Source: Actinomycetota bacterium
GTDB taxonomy: Bacteria > Actinomycetota > Actinomycetes > Actinomycetales > Microbacteriaceae
Direction: 5' to 3'
DNA: 6,486 bases
NCBI GenBank assembly: GCA_016870695.1
Contig: VGAV01000142.1
Span: forward strand, 1-6,486
Positions 1 through 6,486 of the stretch are shown piece by piece; the first letter of the stretch is position 1; the number at the start of each line of letters is the position of its first letter. The notes beneath the pieces are model-generated. The model ran no database searches. It was given only the letters and a program-made list of their open reading frames with translations, and was not told where the DNA came from. A program made the position numbers and the translations under genes.

Positions 1-1039
<1,039 letters not shown>

Positions 1040-1046
1040 GTCAGAT

Positions 1047-1052
1047 CTCTCC
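1047..1052 (-). promoter_or_regulatory. Shine-Dalgarno of icd
   Basis: On the minus strand GGAGAG lies 7 nt before the GTG at 1039. This spacing decides the GTG start over any internal ATG. Confidence 0.75.
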
Positions 1053-1083
1053 GTAGAGGCGGCCAGGGGTTCGCGCCCAGCCT

Positions 1084-1114
1084 ATCGCACGGGGGCAAAG
1101 TCTCTCGACGTCAA
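1084..1114 (-). promoter_or_regulatory. Weak candidate icd promoter
   Basis: On the minus strand TTGACG (1114-1109) is a good -35. The best-placed -10 is TGCGAT (1089-1084), after a long 19-nt spacer. TAGGCT (1084-1079) fits the actinobacterial TANNNT form better but is 24 nt away. A start near 1077 would give a leader of about 38 nt containing the Shine-Dalgarno. The -35 overlaps a 10-bp palindrome, AAGATATCTT (1113-1122), which could be a regulator site. This is inference from weak consensus matches. Confidence 0.25.
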
Positions 1115-1179
1115 GATATCTTCGCTGGACCGCCGTTCCGCGGGCGGGAACGGGTGCGCACCCGGCGGCATCCCGGCAC

Positions 1180-1209
1180 TTGGGGACGAGAGCGGCGGGC
1201 CGTTACCCT
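1180..1209 (+). promoter_or_regulatory. Candidate promoter for a leaderless acetyltransferase mRNA
   Basis: TTGGGG (1180-1185), an 18-nt spacer and TACCCT (1204-1209, TANNNT form) precede the ATG at 1217 by only 7 nt. A -10 at this distance places the transcription start at or next to the start codon. There is no Shine-Dalgarno in front of the ATG. Leaderless mRNAs are common in actinobacteria, so the arrangement is plausible, but the -35 is a partial match. Confidence 0.42.
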
Positions 1210-1216
1210 TGGGCGC

Positions 1217-1669
1217 ATGGCTGACTTCCGTCTCGTCGAACTGTCCGCCGCCACGATCGTGGCCGTCAACACGCTCTCGCTGAAGCCCGGGCAGGAGCAG
1301 TTCCTGGCGCCCGTCAGCTACGGCATCGCCGCGACGGTGATGAACCCGCAGACCTCTTGGCAGCGGGTGGTGCTCGACGGCGAGGAGGTCGTCGGCTTCA
1401 TCAGCGCGAACTTCGACCCGGACGCCCCGGAGGAGCACTTCCGCTCCGTGCTGTGGCGGATCAACGTGGATGCCGACGAGCAGGGCCGCGGCGTCGGGAG
1501 CTTCGCCCTGTCGGCTCTGCTGGACGAGGCGCGCGGCCGCGGCATGGACCACGTCGACGTCATCTACGAGCCCGGGGTCGGCGGTCCGGAGCTGTTCTTC
1601 CAGCGCGTGGGCTTCTCGCCCGTCGGCGAGACGGAGTACGGCGAGGTCATCGCCCGCATCAGCGTCTGA
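1217..1669 (+). CDS. GNAT-family N-acetyltransferase, diamine acetyltransferase-like
   Basis: The 150-residue product has the size of a single GNAT domain. It should transfer an acetyl group from acetyl-CoA to an amine in the cytosol. The acetyl-CoA pyrophosphate loop is EQGRGVG (88-94), fitting Q-x-x-G-x-G, and follows the strand SVLWRINVDA (77-86). The C-terminal FFQRVGF (127-133) is the usual substrate/CoA-contacting block near the end of the fold. The N-terminal part, with LSLKPGQEQFLAP (20-32) and GEEVVGFISA (55-64), resembles the BltD/PaiA type that acetylates spermidine or spermine. That substrate is a family-level guess. The ATG at 1217 is chosen because the fold begins there; the frame is open further upstream only as antisense to icd. 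The gene has no ribosome binding site and is probably leaderless. It is divergent from icd, and the next gene on the same strand starts 214 nt later, so it is likely transcribed alone. Confidence 0.9.
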   Translation: MADFRLVELSAATIVAVNTLSLKPGQEQFLAPVSYGIAATVMNPQTSWQRVVLDGEEVVGFISANFDPDAPEEHFRSVLWRINVDADEQGRGVGSFALSALLDEARGRGMDHVDVIYEPGVGGPELFFQRVGFSPVGETEYGEVIARISV

Positions 1670-1696
1670 CTCGCCCGCGCGCGGCGGCGGCTCGCC

Positions 1697-1769
1697 GTTC
1701 TCGCAGAATCTGCCTCATCTCGCAGCTATCGCGTCGAAATCTGCGATATTCGTGCCCTTCTGCGAGAAC
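1697..1769. repeat. Element E1: four-core inverted-repeat element upstream of the nuclease gene
   Basis: Four copies of a CTCGCAG core lie in the gap after the acetyltransferase gene. Two are on the plus strand (starting 1700 and 1719) and two are inverted (CTGCGAT at 1741, CTGCGAG at 1760). The outer pair forms a perfect 12-bp inverted repeat, GTTCTCGCAGAA (1697-1708) with TTCTGCGAGAAC (1758-1769). The inner pair gives a shorter TCGCAG/CTGCGA stem (1720-1725 with 1741-1746), and an alternative TATCGC/GCGATA stem (1727-1732 with 1743-1748) is possible. Core starts are 19, 22 and 19 nt apart, exactly as in element E2 1050 bp downstream. There is no U-tract, so this is not a standard intrinsic terminator. 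A multi-site operator, a REP-like dispersed repeat or an RNA structure are all possible. Confidence 0.8.
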
Positions 1770-1883
1770 TGGAAAGGCGCTCAGGATGCCACGGCTCCTT
1801 CACACCACTGACCGCCCTCACTCTGTCCACAGATAGGTCGATGGGACCGGACGCCGGTTGCGCCGTTGGCGCACACTGTCGCC

Positions 1884-2726
1884 GTGGATCTACGTGCATG
1901 GGTGTTAGCTCGCGGTGGGATCGTCGCACGCGCGGCCGCGAGGGAGGCCGGTTTCGACGTCCGGGCCGTGCGCGCCGCCGCGCGCGAGGGACGGATCGAG
2001 ATCGTGCGTCGACGATGGGTGGTGGCAGGCGAACCCGACGCCGCCCGACTCGCGGCGGCACGATCCGGCGCTCTCCTGGCGTGCGTCTCGGCGGCGCGGG
2101 CGCGCGGATGGTGGATACCCGCGACGGCGGATGATCGCCTGCACCTCTGGCTCGCACCCGGGTCCGCCTCCGACGGTCTTCCCCGACCGTTCGCGGGTAA
2201 GGTTCATTGGACGAAGGCCATCGCGCCCGCACCGCGCCACAGCCTGATCGAGTCCGTGGAGGACACCCTGGCACACGTCGCCGGATGCCTCACGCCGGAG
2301 GAGGCGGTGATCGTGTGGGAGTCGGCCCCCCGGAGGGAACGCCTCGATCCTGCGGCTCTCCGTCGGGTCCGATGGACGTCGGCATCGGCACGGGCTTGCG
2401 CCGATGAGATCGGAGGGCTCTCCGACTCCGGCTTGGAGACGATCATCGTGGTTCGGCTGCGTCCCCACGGTCTGCCTGTCCGGCAGCAAGTCGTCATCGC
2501 GGGACGTCCGGTCGACATCCTGATCGGGAAACGCCTCGTCATACAGACCGACGGCTGGGAGTTCCACTCGTCGTCGGCCCAACGGTCCGCCGACATCGCG
2601 CACGACGCCGAGCTGCGCCTGCGCGGATACACCGTCCTCCGCTTCTCTTACGCCCAGGTCGTCCACGGATGGCCGGAGGTCGAGCGCACGATCCTGCGCG
2701 CGGTCGCCGCTGGTCTGCACCTCTGA
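1884..2726 (+). CDS. DUF559-type endonuclease (Vsr/PD-(D/E)XK superfamily) with AbiEi-like N-terminal domain
   Basis: The 280-residue product is soluble, with no signal peptide or membrane segment. Residues 1-50 (LRAWVLARGGIVARAAAREA and onward) resemble the winged-helix segment of AbiEi-type antitoxin-like proteins. Residues about 180-276 form a DUF559 nuclease domain. Its likely active-site residues are E185 in SGLET, D211 in GRPVDILIG, Q221 and D223 in VIQTDGWEFH, and H228, followed by HDAELRLRGYTVLRFSYAQV (240-259). Q in place of E in the last acidic motif also occurs, from memory, in many actinobacterial members. The family is DNA-nuclease-like, but its cellular role is not established. 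GTG 1884 is preferred because homologues recalled begin MDLRxW; TTG at 1866 would add six residues, and neither has a Shine-Dalgarno. A weak promoter-like CTGACC-N18-GATAGG lies at 1808-1837. The gene uses TTA (L8), CTA (L3) and ATA (I220), which are rare in such genomes, and lies between repeat elements E1 and E2. Confidence 0.85.
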   Translation: MDLRAWVLARGGIVARAAAREAGFDVRAVRAAAREGRIEIVRRRWVVAGEPDAARLAAARSGALLACVSAARARGWWIPATADDRLHLWLAPGSASDGLPRPFAGKVHWTKAIAPAPRHSLIESVEDTLAHVAGCLTPEEAVIVWESAPRRERLDPAALRRVRWTSASARACADEIGGLSDSGLETIIVVRLRPHGLPVRQQVVIAGRPVDILIGKRLVIQTDGWEFHSSSAQRSADIAHDAELRLRGYTVLRFSYAQVVHGWPEVERTILRAVAAGLHL

Positions 2727-2748
2727 CTCACGGCATCCCTTCACCGGA

Positions 2749-2816
2749 TCTCGCAGAATCGCACCGATCTCGCAGAAGCGAGGCGGGTAGCTGCGAGAAA
2801 CGGCGGATTCTGCGAG
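2749..2816. repeat. Element E2: four-core inverted-repeat element downstream of the nuclease gene
   Basis: This matches the E1 architecture, starting 22 nt after the nuclease stop codon. CTCGCAG cores start at 2750 and 2769 on the plus strand and inverted copies (CTGCGAG) at 2791 and 2810, so the spacing is again 19, 22 and 19 nt. The outer arms CTCGCAGAATC (2750-2760) and GATTCTGCGAG (2806-2816) are perfectly complementary over 11 bp. The inner arms TCTCGCAG (2768-2775) and CTGCGAGA (2791-2798) pair over 8 bp with a 15-nt loop. It lies between convergent genes, so it could be transcribed from either side. It lacks a U-tract. Its inner pair is better preserved than that of E1. Confidence 0.8.
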
Positions 2817-2828
2817 GAACGAGCCTCC

Positions 2829-2857
2829 GGAGGGATGCCGCGGCGCGGAATCCCTCC
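2829..2857 (-). terminator. Hairpin at the end of the ABC operon, probable U-less terminator
   Basis: GGAGGGAT (2829-2836) pairs with ATCCCTCC (2850-2857), then after one G/A mismatch CCGC (2838-2841) pairs with GCGG (2845-2848), leaving a 3-nt loop. This is 12 base pairs of stable stem. It begins within the TAG stop codon of the downstream transporter gene (2859-2857). No U-run follows on either strand, as is common for terminators in high-GC actinobacteria. Because the flanking genes converge, it may serve both directions. The function is inferred from position and stability. Confidence 0.5.
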
Positions 2858-4674
2858 TAGACGAGCGACTGCCGCCAGGCGCTGTGCAGCTGCGCGAACT
2901 TGCCCGTGCCGGCGATGAGGGCGTCGGGGGTGTCGTCCTCGATGATCCGCCCGTGCTCCATGACCAGCACGCGATCGGCGATCGCCACCGTCGAGAGGCG
3001 GTGCGCGATGATGATCGCCGTACGGTCGGCGAGGAGCGTCTGCAGCGCGTCCTGGATGAGACGCTCGCTCGGGATGTCGAGCGACGCCGTCGCCTCGTCG
3101 AGGATCAGCACCGCGGGGTCGGCGAGGAAAGCGCGCGCGAACGAGATCAGCTGCCGCTGCCCCGCCGACACGCGACCGCCGCGCTTGTTCACGTCGGTGT
3201 CGTACCCGTCCGGGAGGCGTTCGATGAAGCCGTCCGCCCCCACGGCCCGGGCGGCCGCGCGGATCTCGTCCATCGTGGCGTCCGGCTTGCCGAGCGCGAT
3301 GTTGTCGGCCACGGTCCCGCTGAACAGGTACGCCTCCTGCGTGACCATGACGATGGCCCGCCGCAGGTCCTTCGGGTGCAGGCGGCGGAGGTCGACGTCG
3401 TCGAGCGTGACGACGCCCGCGGTCGGGTCGTAGAAGCGCGACACCAGCTTCGCGAGCGTCGACTTGCCCGCACCGGTCGTGCCGACGAGCGCGATCGTCT
3501 GGCCGGCGGGGATGTCGAGGGAGAAGTCCGGCAGGATGACGCGGTCGTCCGAGTAGCCGAACGTGACGTCGTCGAACCGGACGTGTCCGCGGGCGGTCCA
3601 GAGGTCGACGGGGTCGCGCGGGTCCGGCACCGACGGCTCCTCCTCCAGGACGCCCGACACCTTCTCGAGGGCCGCGGTGGCGGACTGATACGAGTTGAGG
3701 AACATCGCGACCTCCTGCAGCGGCGCGAAGAAGTTCCGCGTGTACAGCACGGCCGCCGCCAGCACGCCGATCTCCAGCGCGCCGCCGAGCACGCGCCCGC
3801 CGCCCCAGAGCACCACGAGGGCGACCGAGAACGCGGCCACGACCATGATGCCGGGTTCGAACGTGCCGAACAGGCGGATGGAGCGCATGCTCACGTCGCG
3901 GTATTGGCGGGCGAGCTGTCCGAACTCCTCGTCGTTGCGCGGCTCCTTGCGGAATGCCTTCACCGCCCGGATGCCGGTCATCGACTCGACGAACTTGACG
4001 ATGACCTGCGCGCTGACGACGCGGGACTCGCGGTAGACGACCTGCGACCGGATGTAGAACCAGCGCATGAGGAGGAACAGCGGGATGCCCATCAGCGCGA
4101 GGATGACCCCCGACTGCCAGTCCAGCAGGAGCAGCGCCGCGAGGGTGAACAGGCCGTACAGCACGCCGGACACGAGCTCGTTCAACCCGCCGTCGAGCAG
4201 CTCCTTGATGGTGTCGAGGTCGCTCGTCTGGCGGGAGATGATCCGGCCAGAGGTGTACGACTCGTGGAACTCCAGGCTGAGCCGCTGCGTGTGCAGGAAG
4301 ATGCGCTTGCGGAGGGCCAGCAGTACCGCCTGGGTCAGCCGCGCGGCGACCACCACGTACCAGCCGATGAGGGCGGCGCCGCCGATCCCCGCGACGAGGT
4401 ACACGGCCACGACGCCGACCGTCGGCATCCAGTCGTTCCGGTCCAGCACCGCGGGAAGGGCGCTGTCGATGCCGTAGGCGATCAGCGCGGGGCCGGCGAC
4501 GCGCAGCGCCGTCGAGACGACGAGCACGACGGCGGCGAGCACGAGCTGCCACCGCAGCGGCGAGACGAGCGAACCGAGCAGCCGCAGCGACCGGCGTCGG
4601 ATCGCCCTGCTCTCCTCGCGGGTGTAGTCGGAGCGGTCCTCGCCGCTGGTCCCGGAGACGGTCGAGGTGCTCAC
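2857..4674 (-). CDS. Heterodimeric ABC exporter, subunit with intact catalytic glutamate and altered signature (VSAGQ)
   Basis: This 605-residue half-transporter has a type I exporter membrane domain (about 39-330; hydrophobic segments near 41-60, 85-110, 168-184, 188-205, 273-292 and 300-312) fused to an ATPase domain (about 360-605). The ATPase shows A-loop Y374, Walker [10 protein letters not shown] (398-406, K404), Q-loop Q446, signature VSAGQ (502-506) in place of LSGGQ, Walker B AVLILDEA (521-528) with catalytic E527, D-loop SLD (531-533) and switch H558. Its Walker A/B should pair with the partner's intact LSGGQ to make the active ATP site. The GTG start overlaps the partner's TGA by four bases (GTGA), with AGGGAGG 7 nt upstream, so translation is coupled. 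The protein acts in the cytoplasmic membrane. The substrate cannot be read from sequence; lipid or multidrug export are both possible. Length is normal and the gene is intact. Confidence 0.94.
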   Translation of the reverse strand: MSTSTVSGTSGEDRSDYTREESRAIRRRSLRLLGSLVSPLRWQLVLAAVVLVVSTALRVAGPALIAYGIDSALPAVLDRNDWMPTVGVVAVYLVAGIGGAALIGWYVVVAARLTQAVLLALRKRIFLHTQRLSLEFHESYTSGRIISRQTSDLDTIKELLDGGLNELVSGVLYGLFTLAALLLLDWQSGVILALMGIPLFLLMRWFYIRSQVVYRESRVVSAQVIVKFVESMTGIRAVKAFRKEPRNDEEFGQLARQYRDVSMRSIRLFGTFEPGIMVVAAFSVALVVLWGGGRVLGGALEIGVLAAAVLYTRNFFAPLQEVAMFLNSYQSATAALEKVSGVLEEEPSVPDPRDPVDLWTARGHVRFDDVTFGYSDDRVILPDFSLDIPAGQTIALVGTTGAGKSTLAKLVSRFYDPTAGVVTLDDVDLRRLHPKDLRRAIVMVTQEAYLFSGTVADNIALGKPDATMDEIRAAARAVGADGFIERLPDGYDTDVNKRGGRVSAGQRQLISFARAFLADPAVLILDEATASLDIPSERLIQDALQTLLADRTAIIIAHRLSTVAIADRVLVMEHGRIIEDDTPDALIAGTGKFAQLHSAWRQSLV

Positions 4675-6486
4675 AGGGTCGCCTCCCTCTGGCGCAGACG
4701 TGCCTCTTCGTCCTCGAGGCTCGAGATGACGTGACGGTAGTGCTCGCTGTCGCGGAGCAGCTCGGAATGCGTGCCGACGGCGGTGATGCGCCCGTCCTGC
4801 AGGAGGGCGACGCGGTCGGCGAGGGTGACCGTCGACGGACGGTGCGCGACGATCAGCGCCGTGGTGTCGCTGAGCACCTCGCGCAGCGCGTCCTCGACGA
4901 GGGCCTCCGTGTCGACGTCGAGCGCCGACAGCGGGTCGTCGAGAACGAGCACGGCGGGGCGGGCGGCCACGGCGCGCGCGAGGGCGAGACGCTGCCGCTG
5001 CCCGCCGGACAGGCTCAGCCCCTCCTCGCCGATGACGGTGTCCACGCCCTGCGGCAGGTCGTGGACGAACTGCGCCTGCGCCACCTGCAGCGCCTCGCGG
5101 AGCACCTCGTCGGCCTCCGGCGACCCGGGGACGAGGTCCTCGCGGCCGAGCAGGACGTTGTCGCGCACGGTCTGCGAGAACAGCGTCGCGTCCTCGAACG
5201 CCATGCCCACGTGGCGGCGCAGCTCGGCGAGCGACAGCTCCCGCACGTCGACGCCGTCGAGCAGCACGCGCCCGCCCGTGACGTCGTACAGACGGCCGGG
5301 CAGCGTGGTCAGCGTGGTCTTGCCCGAGCCGGTCAGGCCCACGAGCGCCATCGTCTCGCCCGGACGCAGGGTCAGCTGCGCGCCGTCGATGAGGTCGGGC
5401 TCGGAGGCCGCGGCATCCTGATACCGGAAATGCACGTCGTCGAAGGTGAGCTCGCCCCGGGGGACGGCGATGGTCCGCGGGGTCTCGGGGTCGACGATCG
5501 TGTTCTGCTCGTCGAAGACCTCGAAGATGCGGTCCGTGCCGGTCCGCGCGTCGAGGGTGAACGAGAACAGGAAGCCGATCGACTCCATCGGCCAGCGCAG
5601 CACCGTCGCCATCGCGAAGAACGCGACGAGCTCGGCGACCTGCAGCTGCCCGCCCTGGATGAGGAAGATCCCCGCACCGAGGCACACGGCGAAGGCGAGG
5701 TCCGGCAGCAGCACGAGCCAGAACCAGATCCCCCCGATGGCGCGGGCCTTGCCCAGCTCGGTCTCGCGCAGCGACTCCGCCTGCCGGGTGAACTTCTTGA
5801 GCGCGTGAGAGCCGCGCCCGAAGGCCTTGAGGACCCGGATGCCGTGGACGCTCTCCTCCACCGCGGTGGCGAGGTCGCCCGCCTGGTCCTGGCTCTGGCG
5901 CGCCAGGGCGCCGTACCGCTTCTCGAAGAGGAAGCCCGCCACGATGACGGGCGCCGAGAAGACGAGGAACAGCGTGCCGAGCAGCCAGTGCCAGCGGAAC
6001 AGCAGCGCCGCGCCGATGAGGATGGTGAGCAGGTTGACGATCAGCAGGATGAGACCGAACGCCATCCAGCGCCGCAGCATGCTCATGTCCTGCATCATGC
6101 GCGAGAGCAGCTGTCCCGACTGCCAGCGGTCGTGGAACGCGACAGGCAGTCGCTGCAGCCGCGCGTAGAACGACTGGCGCAGGTCGTACTCGACCTTGGT
6201 CGCCGGCGCGAGGACGAACCAGCGGCGCAGCCACACCATCAGCGCCTCGGCCAGCCCGAGGGCGAGCACGACGACGGCGCCCCAGACGAGCTGGCCGGGG
6301 TCACCGGACGTGATGGGGCCCGCGATGACCTCCTCGAGGACGAGCGGGATGCCGAGGGCAAGCAGGCTCGCGAGGAGCGCGCTGACCGCGCCGAGCCCGA
6401 GGCGGGGCAGGACGGGTCTGGCGATGGGGAGCAGCCGCGCGAGGGAGCGCAGCGTGGACAGGGGCGGGCGGGGGGTGGCGGTGGTC
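4671..6486 (-). CDS. Heterodimeric ABC exporter, subunit with LSGGQ but degenerate Walker B (N-terminus beyond window)
   Basis: The frame stays open to the window edge and gives 604 visible residues, so only a few N-terminal residues should be missing; apparent starts inside the window (such as GTG near 6269) would remove the first membrane helices. Numbering visible residues, membrane segments lie near 31-50, 66-85, 141-163, 166-187, 251-277 and 283-297. The ATPase domain (about 343-604) shows A-loop Y355, Walker [10 protein letters not shown] (383-391, K389), E431 at the usual Q-loop glutamine, intact LSGGQ (492-496), Walker B AVLVLDD with D517 in place of the catalytic glutamate, and switch H548. 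The Walker B and Q-loop changes indicate the non-hydrolysing site of a heterodimer, while its LSGGQ completes the partner's active site. It is the first gene of the pair, with a stop overlapping the next start. The promoter is outside the window and the substrate is unknown. Confidence 0.93.
   Translation of the reverse strand, partial: TTATPRPPLSTLRSLARLLPIARPVLPRLGLGAVSALLASLLALGIPLVLEEVIAGPITSGDPGQLVWGAVVVLALGLAEALMVWLRRWFVLAPATKVEYDLRQSFYARLQRLPVAFHDRWQSGQLLSRMMQDMSMLRRWMAFGLILLIVNLLTILIGAALLFRWHWLLGTLFLVFSAPVIVAGFLFEKRYGALARQSQDQAGDLATAVEESVHGIRVLKAFGRGSHALKKFTRQAESLRETELGKARAIGGIWFWLVLLPDLAFAVCLGAGIFLIQGGQLQVAELVAFFAMATVLRWPMESIGFLFSFTLDARTGTDRIFEVFDEQNTIVDPETPRTIAVPRGELTFDDVHFRYQDAAASEPDLIDGAQLTLRPGETMALVGLTGSGKTTLTTLPGRLYDVTGGRVLLDGVDVRELSLAELRRHVGMAFEDATLFSQTVRDNVLLGREDLVPGSPEADEVLREALQVAQAQFVHDLPQGVDTVIGEEGLSLSGGQRQRLALARAVAARPAVLVLDDPLSALDVDTEALVEDALREVLSDTTALIVAHRPSTVTLADRVALLQDGRITAVGTHSELLRDSEHYRHVISSLEDEEARLRQREATL
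4682..4688 (-). promoter_or_regulatory. Shine-Dalgarno of the second ABC subunit
   Basis: AGGGAGG on the minus strand lies 7 nt before the GTG at 4674, inside the 3' end of the upstream ABC gene. It fixes the start and, with the GTGA overlap, supports coupled equimolar synthesis of both subunits. Confidence 0.75.

Noticed and set aside
1675..1684. CCGCGCGCGG palindrome after the acetyltransferase stop as a terminator
   Set aside because: A palindrome without a loop makes a poor hairpin; only a 4-bp stem with a loop can be drawn, and there is no U-tract.
1785..1836. 16-codon frame starting MPRLLHTTD after GGAAAGG, upstream of the nuclease gene
   Set aside because: The spacing to the purine run is good, but there is no homology, no attenuator-like codon run and no clear promoter; chance is likely.
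1697..2816. CRISPR array or insertion sequence
   Set aside because: The repeats are 7-11 nt cores in mixed orientation rather than regular long direct repeats, and there is no transposase or Cas gene nor any target-site duplication that I can see.
2884..4734. 616-residue plus-strand open frame opposite the ABC gene
   Set aside because: Its translation is rich in Arg, Asp, Glu and His with no domain, as expected of the antisense of a G/C-rich gene; the minus strand carries complete ABC motifs.
5171..5180. TCTGCGAGAA, a match to the E1/E2 core, inside the first ABC gene
   Set aside because: It is an isolated copy within the conserved LFSQT coding segment, with no partners at 19 or 22 nt, so it is explained by protein constraint.
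4675..6234. Extension of the second ABC subunit's frame far upstream of 4674
   Set aside because: Upstream translation is Arg/Ala/Pro-rich shadow of the first ABC gene; the GTG at 4674 has a Shine-Dalgarno and a four-base overlap with the preceding stop.

Overview
The window looks like a chromosomal segment from a high-GC actinobacterium, most likely a Microbacterium-like member of the Microbacteriaceae. The reasons are the very strong G/C preference at third codon positions, the monomeric actinobacterial-type isocitrate dehydrogenase, GTG starts on several genes, an AbiEi-like/DUF559 nuclease, and an apparently leaderless gene. The genus is an inference; no rRNA or other marker is present.

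Layout, left to right. (1) 1-1039, minus strand: the first 346 residues of monomeric NADP-dependent isocitrate dehydrogenase (icd), cut by the window edge. (2) 1040-1216: a divergent intergenic region with candidate promoters in both directions. (3) 1217-1669, plus strand: a small GNAT acetyltransferase resembling diamine acetyltransferases. (4) 1670-1883: a gap holding the first of two matching inverted-repeat elements (E1, 1697-1769). (5) 1884-2726, plus strand: a protein with an AbiEi-like N-terminus and a DUF559/Vsr-type PD-(D/E)XK nuclease domain, using several codons that are rare in this kind of genome. (6) 2727-2856: the second element (E2, 2749-2816), followed by a strong hairpin that ends in the stop codon of the next gene. 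(7) 2857-6486, minus strand: two translationally coupled half-size ABC exporters. The upstream one (4671-6486) lacks only its extreme N-terminus, beyond the window edge.

How they work together. The two ABC half-transporters form one heterodimer. One subunit has the intact signature motif but a defective catalytic glutamate. The other has the intact glutamate but an altered signature. This predicts one active and one degenerate ATP site. icd is a TCA-cycle housekeeping gene facing away from the rest.

The least ordinary part is the nuclease gene bracketed by E1 and E2. Each element carries four copies of a CTCGCAG core, two direct and two inverted. The core-to-core spacing is identical (19, 22 and 19 nt) in both, although the linkers between cores match only at chance level. 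Their function is unknown to me.
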